64,000 bases of DNA from CAVTYH01 sp963773875 (GCA_963773875.1 CAVZCV010000011.1:91264-155263), one strand, 5' to 3'; counted from the stretch's first letter, positions 29,099-39,514 are shown. Notes: generated from the letters alone by a model not told the origin. Made by a program: numbers and translations.

Positions 29099-30350
29099 CG
29101 AACTCTGGGATGCTTCAGCCGATGTCAAATCGACCGCGCATTTTGCTTTTGGCGCATTCATGCCATCCCGAACTCGGTTCGGAGCCTGGAATGGGTTGGA
29201 ATCGCGCGTTGCAAGCGGCGCGCTTTTTTCCAACGTGGGTCATATGTGACGAAGCGCTGAATCGCGCCCCGATCGAGCGCTATTTAGCCAACCATGGACA
29301 AATCGAAAATCTAAATTTCGTGTTCGTGCCCCCGAGCCGCTGGGAAACGCGACTACGCAAACTGCCGGGCACGTTTTATCCGTCGTACAACATGTGGCAT
29401 CGTCGTGCGTTTCGAATTGCCCAGCGACTTCACGAAGAGCTGCAATTCGACACCATTCATCAATTGAATTTATGCGGCTTCCGCGAACCCGGCTATTTGT
29501 GGAAGCTCGATGCACCATTCATATGGGGACCGATTGGCGGGGGCCAAAATTATCCGTGGCGATTTTTGCAGCGGCGCTGGCATCAAGGGCGCCGTCGAGC
29601 GAATCGATTCGCAGTCTGTTGAACACTTGGCAAATGCGTTGTTCGCGGCGCGTGGGTCAGGCAGCACGAAACGCAGACAAGGTCTTAGCTGCTAATTCGA
29701 CCAACGGTTGGGGAATCGCACATCGCTGTCCTGGTAAACAGCCTCAGGTGATGGTGGAAACCGGCGTCTACACGGCGACGGATCGGCCAATTCGAAATTT
29801 TCGCCATGGTGGACCGCTTCGAATTTTGTGGAGCGGAGTTTTCGAACATCGCAAGGCGCTGGCGTTGCTGCTCAACGCTGTGGCGCAACTTCCCGCTGAT
29901 GTGCCGTACGAATTGCGAATTCTTGGGCGAGGCCCATTGGAAACGCGCTGGCGTCGAATTGCGAAGCAATTGAATGTGGACCAACATTGCAAGTGGCTCG
30001 GCTGGCTAGATCACAAACAAGCTCTGGCCGAACATTTGTGGTCAGACGCTTTTGCCTTCACGAGTTTACGCGATACGACGGGCACGGTTGTCTTGGAATC
30101 GTTCGCAGTGGGTACCCCCGTAGTTTGTCTCGATCACCAAGGCATGGCCGATATTGTGACCGAGGAGTGTGGTGTCAAACTGCCCGTGACGAATCGTCGC
30201 GAAGTAATCGTAGGATTACGCGACACGCTTGCCCGTTGGCATCGAAATCGAGATGAACTTGAACAGCTTAGCCGGGCGCATTTGAGCGAGCAGAGTTCTA
30301 TGATTGGGATCGCCAAGGCGCTCGCATGGCGAAAGTATATCGCGAGGTGA
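29095..30350 (+). CDS. Glycosyltransferase family 4-type, two frame breaks
   Basis: N-terminal half: ILLLAHSCHPELGSEPGMGW, then INLNFVF-like strands and HQLNLCGFREPGYLW, FIWGPIGGGQNYPW. After about 29575 the sense passes through GAGIKGAVE in one frame and SLLNTWQMR in another (two +1-type shifts between about 29570 and 29610). The C-terminal half has LRILWSGVFEHRKALALLLN, LRILGRGPLETRW, TGTVVLESFAVGTPVVCLDHQG, the GT-B donor-binding region with the E-x7-E-like motif. Corrected length is about 418. It acts in assembly of the polysaccharide repeat; the sugar is unknown. Confidence 0.8.
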
Positions 30351-30490
30351 TGGGACGATTGGAAGAAGGCATTTTGGCCGATTCTTTAAATTCCGCTCAG
30401 ACGAGCGAGCCGGCGTGTGTGCCGACGGTAGTTTCTTCGCCGTCGGCGGCGGGAACGATTGCAGCCACCTCGATGTTGGGGAGGGTCTAA
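30350..30490 (+). CDS. Candidate 46-aa ORF coupled to the flippase gene
   Basis: An ATG at 30350 overlaps the glycosyltransferase TGA (TGATG) and opens a 46-residue frame (MGRLEEGILADSLNSAQTSE ...) that stops at TAA 30488-30490, one codon before the flippase ATG and in the same frame. It could be a coupled small protein, or an N-terminal extension of the flippase interrupted by the stop. No similarity is recognised; the sequence is Ser/Ala-rich and likely disordered. Confidence 0.35.
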   Translation: MGRLEEGILADSLNSAQTSEPACVPTVVSSPSAAGTIAATSMLGRV

Positions 30491-31916
30491 ATGCCGTCGG
30501 AAACGCTGGAACTTACCGCCGCTAGCCTCGATGCGCCAGTTGGCCCGCGCGATGTGGCGTCGGCGGCGACGAACATTGATTCCGGCAGCGAATCGCCATC
30601 GCTCGTCCAGCGGTTGGTCGACACTATTTCCGGCGCTAGCATTCTGCGTAACGGCGCACTGTCGCTCGTCGACCAAGCGGTGGTTAGCGCGGTGAACTTT
30701 GGCACGCTCGTATTGATTCGGCACTGCGGGCAAGACCCAGCCAGCATTCAAGCGGCACAGCACAACACCGGACTTTACCAATTGGCATTCAGCGTTATTA
30801 CGCTGGTCAATTTGCATTCAAACCGCGCTAATTTCTGGGCCGTACGCCGTGTTCGCGCCGCGGATGGAAAGTGATAGTCCGCGGGCGCGATGCGGGCAGC
30901 ACGCTGGTGCATCATTGGCTGTTGTCACTGGCAACGGTTTTGAGTTTGTTACTCGTTGCCGCCGGCGCCATTTGGGGATTAACGACCGACGATTTTGGTT
31001 TCGTGGCGTTTGTGTTAGCGATGGCAATGCCATTCATCTTGGTTCGCGAATTTGTGCGCCGGTTTGAATTCGCAAATCTACGAGTGCTGCCGGTGTTGGG
31101 CCTCGATCTGGCAGTGGGGATCATGCAATTGACCGTTTTGGCCGCATTGAAAATTGCTGGCCAATTGACAGCGGTCACCGCATTGGTGGCGACCGGCACT
31201 GCCTGTGCTGTCGGAGGAATTCTCGCGTGCTGGCTGTTGCGCCGGAATTTTCGAATTCGCCAAGCCGGAGTGTTTGCCGACTTTCGCCTGAATTGGTCAT
31301 TCGGCCGTTGGACTTCCGCCGCGCAAATTGTGTATTTGGCGATGGCGTACGGCACTTATTGGATGTTGGCCTTGATGGTCGGAACGGAGGCGACGGGCCG
31401 TTTCACTGTCTGCATGAGTCTGGTGATGTTTGCCAATCCTATATTGCTCGGCCTGACCAACTTTCTTGGGCCGACAGCCATTCACACGTTTCATGTGGCT
31501 GGCGTCGCCGGTCTGCAGAAACTGACCGTGAAAACGATCGCCCTCACGATTGCGATGGTCAGCGTCTTGTGCTTGGCGTTGATGCTTGCCGGCGCTCAAC
31601 TACTGGCCATCTTGTATAACGATCGTATCCCCGGCGAACAAACGATCGTTTCGATCTTGAGTTTGAATCTCGTGCTGTATGCACTGTCGATGAGCCTGGA
31701 AAACGGGCTGATTGCGCTGAATCGGCCGGCAAGCATTTTCCGAGCGAATGTGGTTGGTCTCTTCGTCACATTTGCTGCCGGCGGCGCGTTAATTTTTGCG
31801 CAGGGCGTTATCGGAGCAGCAATCGCATCGGTCATCGGCAATTGTGCGGCTACCGCCACCAAGGGAGTGCAGTTCCTAACGCTTTGCCGCCACAGGCGCC
31901 ACAGGAGGTGGGCTGA
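30491..31916 (+). CDS. Wzx-type polysaccharide flippase, frame broken
   Basis: The coherent protein starts at 30491 and passes GALSLVDQAVVSAVNFGTLV, a typical first helix of MATE/Wzx-family transporters. It then crosses frames near 30810 and 30870 (LISGPYAVFAPRMES in the middle frame) and continues through about ten further hydrophobic helices to LTLC at about 31890. The terminal residues are uncertain: one frame runs on into the ligase gene, while a further one-base shift would end at TGA 31914-31916, overlapping the ligase ATG. It likely flips lipid-linked repeat units across the inner membrane. At least two breaks are required, so the exact sequence is provisional. Confidence 0.72.
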
Positions 31917-33315
31917 TGGCCGCACTGAGCCAATACCCAGCGATCTCCAGTGCTGTGCTTGGCGATGGCCGCGGCGCATTCGTCGGTCCCGCATGGCGCA
32001 GCCGGCGTGTCCTCATGGTGGCGGGCATCGCAGGCTTTTTGTACCTGCTAACCGATCACGATTGGTTAATTTCCCGATTTGAAGACTTCAGCGAGACGAG
32101 CGAGTTCATGGGGGCCGTGACTCTCGAGGGCAACTTAGTTCGCCGCGGGGCGACGTTTGCTCTGGCCGGCATCAGTTTATTGGCTTTGTGGCGTTCGGCA
32201 GGATATCAACTTCGGCGCACGGGCTGTTAGCAGTGCTGATGAGCCTGGCCGCTCTCTGGTGCATCGCCAGCCTGGCGTGGTCAATTGAGCCGAGTCTCGC
32301 CGCACGGCGTTTGATAGCAGCAGGTTGCGCCGGATTAGCAGCATTGGCGGCGGCCCGATTGATTAATCCGCGTGAACTGGCCATTGCTGCGCTCCTTTGT
32401 TCAGTTGGGTATCTTGCGCTGGGCGTTGCCACTGAAATTGCCTTAGGCACGTTTCAGCCATGGCGAGCTGATTATCGATTGGCGGGAACGCTGCATCCAA
32501 ATAATCAAGGGTTAAACTGTGCGCTGCTTGTAATGGCCGCAACCTACCTCGCGCAGTTTTCGAAAAAGTACACAGCGATTTTTTGGGCATGTGCCGCCGC
32601 GGGATTGGCAGCCTTGTGGATGACGCATTCCCGCACGCCCCTGGCCGCGCTTGTCATCGCGGAATCGCTGTTTTGGTTTACAACCACGACGTCGCGAAAT
32701 CGAATTGTCGCCGGCATCGGTGCAGTTTGTCTGGCCTGTGTTGCCCTGTTCTTCGCAGGCGGTGAATTCGCCGAACGAGCGGCAAACGCAGTTTCCATGG
32801 GTCGCGGCGATGAGAACGAACTGGGCGAACTCACCGGCCGTGTGCCGCTATGGGAAGAGTTGAGCGAATCGATCGCGCGTCGGCCCATTGAAGGTTACGG
32901 CTTTAGCAGCTTTTGGACGCCGCGAAACATCGAAGACATTTCCGAATCGCAGTATTGGGCCATCTCTGTTGGGCATTCCGCATACATCGATTTGGCACTG
33001 GGCATCGGCCTCGTCGGCGTCTTGTTGTACGGAAGCATTGCTCTCTGGGGAATGGCGATAGCCGTCTACCGCCACATCAAATTGCCTGCCGCTGGTTACG
33101 GATTTATTGGCGTGCTGCTGCTTTTTGCGCTACTGCATGGTTTGTTGGAATCGGCCTTTGCCAATCCAGGTTTTGTTCCACTTATTGCAATGTCCGGACT
33201 TGCCATGTTGGCATTTGTCGACCCACGTCAGTACGTGGGGGCTGCAAGGCACGATGCGAAGCCAGCCGAAATGACGTCGATTCATGTTCTTTCGTGGAGA
33301 ATTAAATCGCCATGA
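31916..33315 (+). CDS. O-antigen ligase/polymerase (Wzy/WaaL family), frame broken near 32210
   Basis: ATG 31916 has an excellent AGGAGGT ribosome binding site. The first 100 residues (with GIAGFLYLLTDHDW) run to about 32210, where a one-base shift leads into a polytopic protein with many helices (LLAVLMSLAALWCIASLAWS, then LINPRELAIAALLCSVGYLA). The periplasmic loop carries GTLHPNNQGLNCALLVMAA and MTHSRTPLAALVIAE, and the large late loop has ELTGRVPLWEEL and RRPIEGYGFSSFW, the signatures of Wzy_C/O-antigen ligases. It polymerises or ligates repeat units at the periplasmic face. The stop overlaps the methyltransferase ATG by four bases. Confidence 0.85.
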
Positions 33316-34202
33316 GCAATTCATTGGTTAGGAAATGTGCCCAGACGCTTCGGCGCCCAGCAAGACAACTGAGAAATTCGGCGCTGACGAACGAAACGCT
33401 GTTCCGTTTGTATTTGCGCTCAAAGTACGGCACGCCATTGAGTGGCGATTGGCCGCTCGCGCGTCCGACGGAAACCATTCCCAGTGGCGTGTTGCAATCG
33501 AATTTTGAATGGCGAGCGGCACGTAGCGCCTTGCGAAAACTTGGTTTGCCGCGTCATCACGATGGTCCTAAGAATTGGGATACACTGGCGGCTCTGACTC
33601 AAATTCTGAGTCAGACAACACGCAATGCAAAAGTGCTTGATGCCGGTGCAGAACTTTATTCGGCATTGCTTCCCGCGCTCTACGCCTATGGCTATCGGAA
33701 TTTGACAGGAATCAACCTTGTGTTTTCGCAGCCGATTCTGCGCGGCCCCATTCGCTATGAACACGGCGATATTACGGCAACCCAATTCGAGGCCGGTCAT
33801 TTTGACGCGATAGCTTCTTTGAGCGTGATTGAACACGGTGTCGATTTGCGCAAGTTCTTCGCCGAAATGGCGCGTATCCTTCGACCTGGCGGGGTGCTGG
33901 TGGTTTCGACAGACTACTGGAACGAGCCCGTTGATACCGAAGGCAAAATTGCGTTTGGGGCGCCAATTCACGTGTTCTCGCGCCAGGAATTGAGCGACAC
34001 CATCGAGACCGCCCATCGATGCGGCCTCGAGCTGGAAACACCGTTCGATTTTCGCTGCAATGAAAGAACCGTTCATTGGGAAGGCTATGATCTGGATTAC
34101 ACCTTCGCTGTGATGACTTTCCGACGCTCTGGTCGCGCTACATCGACTGTTTCCCCGGAAATTGGCGTGCCAGTGTCGACTGCAAACGCCACGAATCGCT
34201 GA
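33312..34202 (+). CDS. SAM-dependent methyltransferase in polysaccharide locus
   Basis: 296 residues. The methyltransferase core lies near residues 105-210: VLDAGAELYSALLPALYAYG is a modified motif I, then YEHGDITATQF, FDAIASLSVIEHGVDLRKFF (motif IV) and RILRPGGVLVVSTDYW. The basic N-terminal 60 residues (SLVRKCAQTLRRPARQLRNS) are unlike the core and may contact membranes or the lipid-linked substrate. Likely decorates a sugar, or makes a precursor; substrate unknown. Translationally coupled to the ligase gene. Confidence 0.82.
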   Translation: MSNSLVRKCAQTLRRPARQLRNSALTNETLFRLYLRSKYGTPLSGDWPLARPTETIPSGVLQSNFEWRAARSALRKLGLPRHHDGPKNWDTLAALTQILSQTTRNAKVLDAGAELYSALLPALYAYGYRNLTGINLVFSQPILRGPIRYEHGDITATQFEAGHFDAIASLSVIEHGVDLRKFFAEMARILRPGGVLVVSTDYWNEPVDTEGKIAFGAPIHVFSRQELSDTIETAHRCGLELETPFDFRCNERTVHWEGYDLDYTFAVMTFRRSGRATSTVSPEIGVPVSTANATNR

Positions 34203-34222
34203 GTCGCAACGAATTGCTTCGG

Positions 34223-34250
34223 ACCACTGACCACTGACTACTGACAACGG
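34223..34250. repeat. Short tandem heptamer repeat
   Basis: Four degenerate 7-mers (accactg accactg actactg acaacgg) lie in the 57-base gap before the next glycosyltransferase. Related strings occur at 768-782 (actcaccactcacc) and 15118-15135. Confidence 0.5.
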
Positions 34251-34259
34251 ACGACCCGC

Positions 34260-35444
34260 TTGATTCGCTCCGCCGAAAACATCCGTGTCCTTTTCGTAGT
34301 CGACGAGTTTCCTCCGTCGATCTGCGGCATTGGCGATTACACCGCCCAGCTAGCGCAATCGCTTGTAACCAAAGGCGTGGAAGTTGGTGTGCTCACGAAA
34401 GCCTCCGCAGGTCAACTGGCCTTTGAATCGGTCGATGGCGTCAACGTGCATCGGCTTGCCCAGGGCTGGAAATTGACTGATGTCGGGCCGATTATGCAAA
34501 CCGCCCGAAATATGGGCTCGGGAACCATCGTGCATTTGCAATACCCATCGCTGACCGGATATCACCGCCGGCTGACGGTCAATTTCTTGCCAGCGCTGTT
34601 TCGCACGATGCAGCGGCGAACGCCGCTGGTTGTTACGATGCACGGGTTTCATGAGCATCGGCTTCGATGGCGTTTACGAACAATGCCGATGTTGTGGGCC
34701 AATAGCGCAATGGTATTTGTGCATCCGCGCGATCAAGAATTGGCAACTCGCTGGTCGCCTTTTTCCCAGAAGCGCTCGGCGCTAATCCCTATTGCCTCCA
34801 ACGTGCCCGCTTTGCCTGCCGATAACGCTCGGCGAATGCAGGTGCGTGCAGATTTAGGGGTGGGAGCTGAGGAGCGCGTCGCAGTGTTCTTCGGCGAAGT
34901 GCGACCGGACAAAGGACTGCAAACTCTGCTGGACGCCGCCGAGGCGATGAAGCAGCGCGGAATTGCGGCACGGGCGCTCGTCATTAGCACAATCGGCACG
35001 CACGCTCATGCGTTGAGCGCATATGAGCGAGAAATATTGGCCCGACTTGGCGCTGGCAATCGCGAAGGTTGGACAAAACTAGTGCGGGCGGAAACGGCTC
35101 TTCGCGCAGCAGAGATTCTCGGAGCGTGCGATGTTGCCGCATTCCCATTTACGCTCGGAGCGGCGGAAAATCGTGGAAGCTTAATGGCTGCCGTAGTCAA
35201 CGGACTACCGGTGCTAACGACACGCGGCAGCTCCACGCCAGCAAACTACGAAACGGAATATGGGGTAGAGACGGTTCCCGCCAACGACCCGGGAAAGTTT
35301 GGCGATCGATTAGAGACGTTGCTTTGCAATGATGCCCAGCGCTCCGCACTGGCCGCAAAATCGCAAGCCGTCGCGGGCCGTTTTACCTGGAGCAGCATCG
35401 CGGAACAAAACATCGAGGTTTATCGCAAGTGCCTGGCAAACTGA
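34260..35444 (+). CDS. GT4-family glycosyltransferase
   Basis: 394 residues, apparently starting at TTG 34260. The N-terminal domain begins VLFVVDEFPPSICGIGDYTA, the acceptor-side Gly loop of GT4 enzymes. HLQYPSLTGYHRRL and VVTMHGFHEHRLRWRL follow. The C-terminal donor domain has RVAVFFGEVRPDKGLQTLLD, then a GACDVAAFPF helix and NRGSLMAAVVNGLPVLTTRG. Intact frame. It overlaps the next gene by 16 bases. Specificity not inferable. Confidence 0.88.
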   Translation: MIRSAENIRVLFVVDEFPPSICGIGDYTAQLAQSLVTKGVEVGVLTKASAGQLAFESVDGVNVHRLAQGWKLTDVGPIMQTARNMGSGTIVHLQYPSLTGYHRRLTVNFLPALFRTMQRRTPLVVTMHGFHEHRLRWRLRTMPMLWANSAMVFVHPRDQELATRWSPFSQKRSALIPIASNVPALPADNARRMQVRADLGVGAEERVAVFFGEVRPDKGLQTLLDAAEAMKQRGIAARALVISTIGTHAHALSAYEREILARLGAGNREGWTKLVRAETALRAAEILGACDVAAFPFTLGAAENRGSLMAAVVNGLPVLTTRGSSTPANYETEYGVETVPANDPGKFGDRLETLLCNDAQRSALAAKSQAVAGRFTWSSIAEQNIEVYRKCLAN

Positions 35445-36662
35445 AAGTGCTGGTTGTCGGCCAAACGCCGCCGCCTTTGCATGGTCAAGCGATCATGATA
35501 GAGCGGTTGCTGTCGGGCCGGTACGCGCGAATTAAGTTGTATCACGTGCGCATGGCCTTTTCCGATTCGATCGGCGATGTCGGTCGATTCCGCCTCGGCA
35601 AGCTCCTGCACCTCTTGAGCGTCATTCTGCGAATTGCTTATTGCCGAATCGTCTGCGGCGCGAAAGTGCTCTACTATCCGCCGGCGGGACCCAATCGAGT
35701 GCCGCTACATCGTGACTTGGCGATCCTGCTGAGTACCCGTTGGATGTTCCGCCGCACGGTGTTGCATTTCCATGCGACCGGAGTTTCCGAGCTATATGAC
35801 AAATTGCCTCGGTTGACTCGATTTCTGTTCCGAGGAGCCCTGTTCCACGCCGATGCGGCCGTCCGCATCGCGCTGCACTTTGGACGATGCAGCTCCGCTT
35901 ATGGCACGCCGGCAATACATCGTAGCCAATGGAATTGCGGACGAGGCCGTCGATTTTGAACAGTCGTATTCAAAATCGACTGCACATGTGTTGGAGAGAG
36001 ATGGGTTCGAGCGGCATATGGCGTGGAATCACGGTGCGATCAACGGTCCGACAGTCGGATCTCGTGCTGCGGCCTCGACAATCGCGGTCCTCGAGCGAAA
36101 ACCGCTGCGGATTCTGTTTGTTGGCATCCTCCGCGAATCAAAAGGGTTGCGAACGCTCATCGACGCTTGCGGGTTATTGCACGATCGCGGGTTGCCATTT
36201 GAAGTTGAGATCGCAGGCGAATTCCAGTCGCGTGAATTTGAATTGAATCTGAAACAGCGGATTATGGATTTGGGTATCGAAGCACAGGTCCGGTTCCTCG
36301 GAGTAGTCAGCGGTCACGCGAAAATATCGGCTTTTCGACGGGCCGACGTGTTTTGCTTTCCGACGTTCTATGAATCCGAAACGTTTCCCACAGTGCTATT
36401 GGAAGCAATGTCTTTCGGTCTTCCAGTCGTGGCCACTCGGTGGCGCGGAATTCCGGAGATTGTAAGCGATGGCGATACCGGACTACTCGTCGATCCGCGC
36501 AACCCGTTGTCCGTTGCCGACGCTTTGGCTCAATTGCACGCCAATCCGCAGCAGCGGTTGAGTTACGCCGCGGCGGGGCGGAAAAAGTTTCTGTGCGAAT
36601 TTACCGCCGACAAGTTTTGCCGGCGAATGGAAGTTGTTTTTGTGGAGACAGCCAACTCGTGA
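35429..36662 (+). CDS. GT4-family glycosyltransferase, frame broken near 35882
   Basis: GTG 35429 starts MPGKLKVLVVGQTPPPLHGQ, a typical GT4 opening. The protein continues to HADAAVRIALHF, where one extra G near 35882 moves the frame; the rest resumes at DDAAPLMARRQYIVANGIAD. The donor domain contains LRILFVGILRESKGLRTLID, VRFLGVVSGHAKISAFRRAD and FPTFYESETFPTVLLEAMSF with GLPVVATRWRGIPEI, the E-x7-E motif of retaining GT4 enzymes. Corrected length about 410. The stop overlaps the FkbM ATG (TGATG). Confidence 0.85.
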
Positions 36663-37582
36663 TGTCACTCACTCGACTTACAAATCGATTCGCTGAACTG
36701 CGGCGACATCCCGGTTATCGGCGTAACCCAGCCGTTGTGCTGGGGCGCGCCGCAGCGTGGTCGTTGCATTGCGCACTTAGAATTCCTGCGCGGGCAAGAT
36801 TCCGGCGTTGGAATTTCCGTCTGCACTTGCCGCCCAAGTGGAGTGGCGGTGGTTGCACTTCCCCGTATTTATTCCGGGAGCATTATGAGCCGGAATTGGC
36901 GCTTTTGGAGCGTTTTCTTCAGCCCGGCATGGTGTTTGTCGATGGCGGTGCAAACACAGGCGTGTTCACATTCACTGCGGCTCAACTCGTCGGGCCAAGT
37001 GGTCGAGTCGTCGCATTTGAGCCGGGCGCAGCTTGTTTTCAAGCGCTGAACGAATCGGCGAAACTCAATTGCAGCCAGCACGTGTGCTTGCGGAATCAAG
37101 CGATCTCGAATTCATCGGGCACCGCTCGGTTGTACCACCATGATCGCCAAGAAAATTCATTCTCTTTGGGCGGCGGTGGCGATGTCGGCTTCGAGGAGGT
37201 CGAGATCACCACGCTCGATCGCATGGCCGAAGAAGAAGGGCTCGCGCGGATCGATTTCATTAAGCTTGATGTCGAAGGAGCTGAAGAGTTTGTGCTGCGC
37301 GGCGCCGCCGGATCGCTTGAACGCTGGCGGCCGATTGTGCTGTTCGAAGTCAATCCACAAGCGACAGCGCGTTTGAAACTTTCCGCCGACGGCGCATGCA
37401 GCTTTCTAACAAATTGCGGTTACCATTTGTTCGAAATGGACGAGGGCGGCGCGCTCTCGGCAATCGAGCTCATGGGCGAATTTGGAAACGTACTCGCCGT
37501 GCCGGCGGAGAGAGTCGAAGAGCTAGCGCTGCCAACGGCCAGCAATATTAAGCCCGAAGCGGTGGCAATGAACTGTTCCTGA
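36662..37582 (+). CDS. FkbM-family methyltransferase
   Basis: 306 residues from ATG 36662, where TGATG couples it to the preceding gene. The FkbM core is VFVDGGANTGVFTFTAAQLV (motif I), GRVVAFEPGAACFQALNES, VEITTLDRMAEEEGLARIDF, IKLDVEGAEEFVLRGA and the final IVLFEVNPQA. FkbM proteins O-methylate sugars or lipid-linked substrates. An N-terminal basic stretch of about 70 residues precedes the core. In this context it probably methylates a sugar of the repeat unit. Confidence 0.9.
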   Translation: MSLTRLTNRFAELRRHPGYRRNPAVVLGRAAAWSLHCALRIPARARFRRWNFRLHLPPKWSGGGCTSPYLFREHYEPELALLERFLQPGMVFVDGGANTGVFTFTAAQLVGPSGRVVAFEPGAACFQALNESAKLNCSQHVCLRNQAISNSSGTARLYHHDRQENSFSLGGGGDVGFEEVEITTLDRMAEEEGLARIDFIKLDVEGAEEFVLRGAAGSLERWRPIVLFEVNPQATARLKLSADGACSFLTNCGYHLFEMDEGGALSAIELMGEFGNVLAVPAERVEELALPTASNIKPEAVAMNCS

Positions 37583-37603
37583 CCTCAACTTTGATTTTCA
37601 ACT

Positions 37604-38683
37604 ATGTCTGTCGCGATAATAACCGGTTCAGCAGGGTTGATCGGTTCCGAAGCTTGTCGCCATTTTGCCGACAAAGGGTTGGATGTCGTCGGCGTTGATA
37701 ACGATATGCGACGAAGTTTTTTTGGCCCCGCCGCTTCAACGTCCTGGCAGCGCGAGCAGCTGGAGAAAAATCTTGGTGCCCGGTATCGGCATCATAATGT
37801 CGATATCCGCGATACCGATGCAGTTCATCGTTTGTTTCGGCACTACGGCCGGCAAGTTGCGCTCGTGGTTCATACTGCGGCGCAACCGTCGCACGATTGG
37901 GCTGCCACTGATCCCGCCACCGATTTTTCAGTAAACGCAGTCGGCACGCACAATCTCTTAGAAGCGTCGCGGCAATTCGCTGCTGACGCGGTGTTCATCT
38001 TTACTTCCACAAATAAAGTTTACGGCGACACGCCCAATCGATTGCCGCTCGTGGAACTCGATTCCCGCTGGGAGATTGATGCCAGTCATCCCTGGGTGCA
38101 CGGAATTCCCGAAGAAATGTCGATCGATCAGACTTTGCACAGCCTGTTCGGCGCTTCGAAAGTCGCCGCCGACGTGTTAGTCCAAGAATATGGTCGCTAC
38201 TTTGGCATGAAGACGGTGTGTTTCCGCGGCGGCTGCCTGACCGGCCCCAATCACAGTGGGACGCAATTGCATGGTTTTTTGGCGTATCTCGTAAAATGTG
38301 CCGCGACGGGAACTCCTTACACCGTGTTTGGTTACCGTGGTAAGCAAGTGCGCGATAACATTCACAGCGCCGATTTAATTGCGGCGTTTGATCAGTTCTT
38401 CCGGAATCCGCGCTCCGGCGAAGTATACAACATTGGCGGCGGCCGATTTAGCAACTGTTCCGTGCTCGAGGCCATCCAATTGTGCGAGGAACAGACGAGC
38501 ACACCGATGGCCTGGAACTATGCGGAGACCAATCGCACGGGCGACCATATTTGGTGGATCAGCGACGTTGGAAAATTTCAGCGGCACTACCCGCAGTGGC
38601 AGTTGACTTACGACGTACTTCGGATCGTTCGCGAAATTTTCGAGGCGAACGCGGAACGTTGGCTGGAGGCAGCCGTTTCATGA
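37604..38683 (+). CDS. NAD-dependent nucleotide-sugar epimerase (CDP-paratose 2-epimerase-like)
   Basis: 359 residues, extended SDR fold. The Rossmann motif is GSAGLIGSEACRHFADKGLD, then DVVGVDNDMRRSFFGPAAST, VVHTAAQPSHDWAATDP and IFTSTNKVYGDTPNRLP. The catalytic motif region reads LFGASKVAADVLVQEYGRYF, with Phe where the canonical YxxxK Tyr is expected. The C-terminus has GKQVRDNIHSADL and YNIGGGRFSNCSVLEA. I recognise this as the CDP-paratose/CDP-tyvelose epimerase-like group. It likely interconverts a CDP- or other NDP-sugar. Intact; ATGA overlap with the next gene. Confidence 0.88.
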   Translation: MSVAIITGSAGLIGSEACRHFADKGLDVVGVDNDMRRSFFGPAASTSWQREQLEKNLGARYRHHNVDIRDTDAVHRLFRHYGRQVALVVHTAAQPSHDWAATDPATDFSVNAVGTHNLLEASRQFAADAVFIFTSTNKVYGDTPNRLPLVELDSRWEIDASHPWVHGIPEEMSIDQTLHSLFGASKVAADVLVQEYGRYFGMKTVCFRGGCLTGPNHSGTQLHGFLAYLVKCAATGTPYTVFGYRGKQVRDNIHSADLIAAFDQFFRNPRSGEVYNIGGGRFSNCSVLEAIQLCEEQTSTPMAWNYAETNRTGDHIWWISDVGKFQRHYPQWQLTYDVLRIVREIFEANAERWLEAAVS

Positions 38684-39486
38684 TTGACCGTGGCAAACAC
38701 AAATTGCTGGGTGTTGGAATCGACGCGGTCGATTACATTGCGGCCGTCGAACGAGTCATTACCGCGGCAAAGGAGCACCAGCCGCTGGCTGTCTCGGCTT
38801 TGGCGGTTCACGGCGTCATGACAGGCGTGCTCGATCGAACGCATCGCTATCGCTTGAACAATTTGGACCTGGTCGTTCCCGACGGCCAGCCAGTTCGCTG
38901 GGCGCTCAATTGGTTGCATCGCACGGGATTACAAGACCGTGTCTATGGTCCGAAGCTGATGTTAGAAGTGTGCCGGGCTGCAGCAGCAACTCGATTGCCG
39001 ATTTATCTTTTCGGCGGCACTTCAGAGCTGCTTCGAGCGCTTACCGCGCAACTAAGTTCGGAATTCCCTACACTCGAAATTGCGGGCGTCAAACCATCCG
39101 CATTTCGACAACTTACCGCAGAAGAACGCGACCTGGCCGCGGCAGAAATTCGGGCGAGCGGCGCTCGAATCACCTTCATCGGCTTAGGCTGTCCGCGGCA
39201 AGAAGTTTTTGCCTTTGAAATGCGAAACTTGCTTGGCATGCCACTTTTGGCCGTTGGCGCGGCGTTTAATTTCCATGCAGGTTTGTTATCGCAGGCGCCG
39301 GCCCTGCTACAGCGGCATGGGCTAGAATGGGCATATCGACTGCTCAGCGAACCGCGGCGGCTGTGGAAACGATATTTATTGTTGAATCCTCTGTATTTGT
39401 CATTGGTGGGACTACAACAGCTCGGTCTCTGGGATGCGAAGACCGATTTTGGGCAGCCACCGCGCGAAGAACTGCGATACGGTTGA
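38680..39486 (+). CDS. WecG/TagA/CpsF-family glycosyltransferase
   Basis: 268 residues from ATG 38680, four bases overlapping the epimerase stop. Conserved blocks of the GT26 family: VVPDGQPVRWALNWLH, VYGPKLMLEVCRAA, PIYLFGGTSELLRALTA, ITFIGLGCPRQEVFAFEM and LLAVGAAFNFHAGLLSQAPA, followed by LEWAYRLLSEPRRLWKRY. These enzymes add an N-acetylmannosaminuronic acid or similar residue as an early step on the lipid-linked acceptor. A clear family call; exact sugar unknown. Confidence 0.92.
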   Translation: MIDRGKHKLLGVGIDAVDYIAAVERVITAAKEHQPLAVSALAVHGVMTGVLDRTHRYRLNNLDLVVPDGQPVRWALNWLHRTGLQDRVYGPKLMLEVCRAAAATRLPIYLFGGTSELLRALTAQLSSEFPTLEIAGVKPSAFRQLTAEERDLAAAEIRASGARITFIGLGCPRQEVFAFEMRNLLGMPLLAVGAAFNFHAGLLSQAPALLQRHGLEWAYRLLSEPRRLWKRYLLLNPLYLSLVGLQQLGLWDAKTDFGQPPREELRYG

Positions 39487-39514
39487 AGTTTGAACAGGCG
39501 AGAATGTGCTAAAA

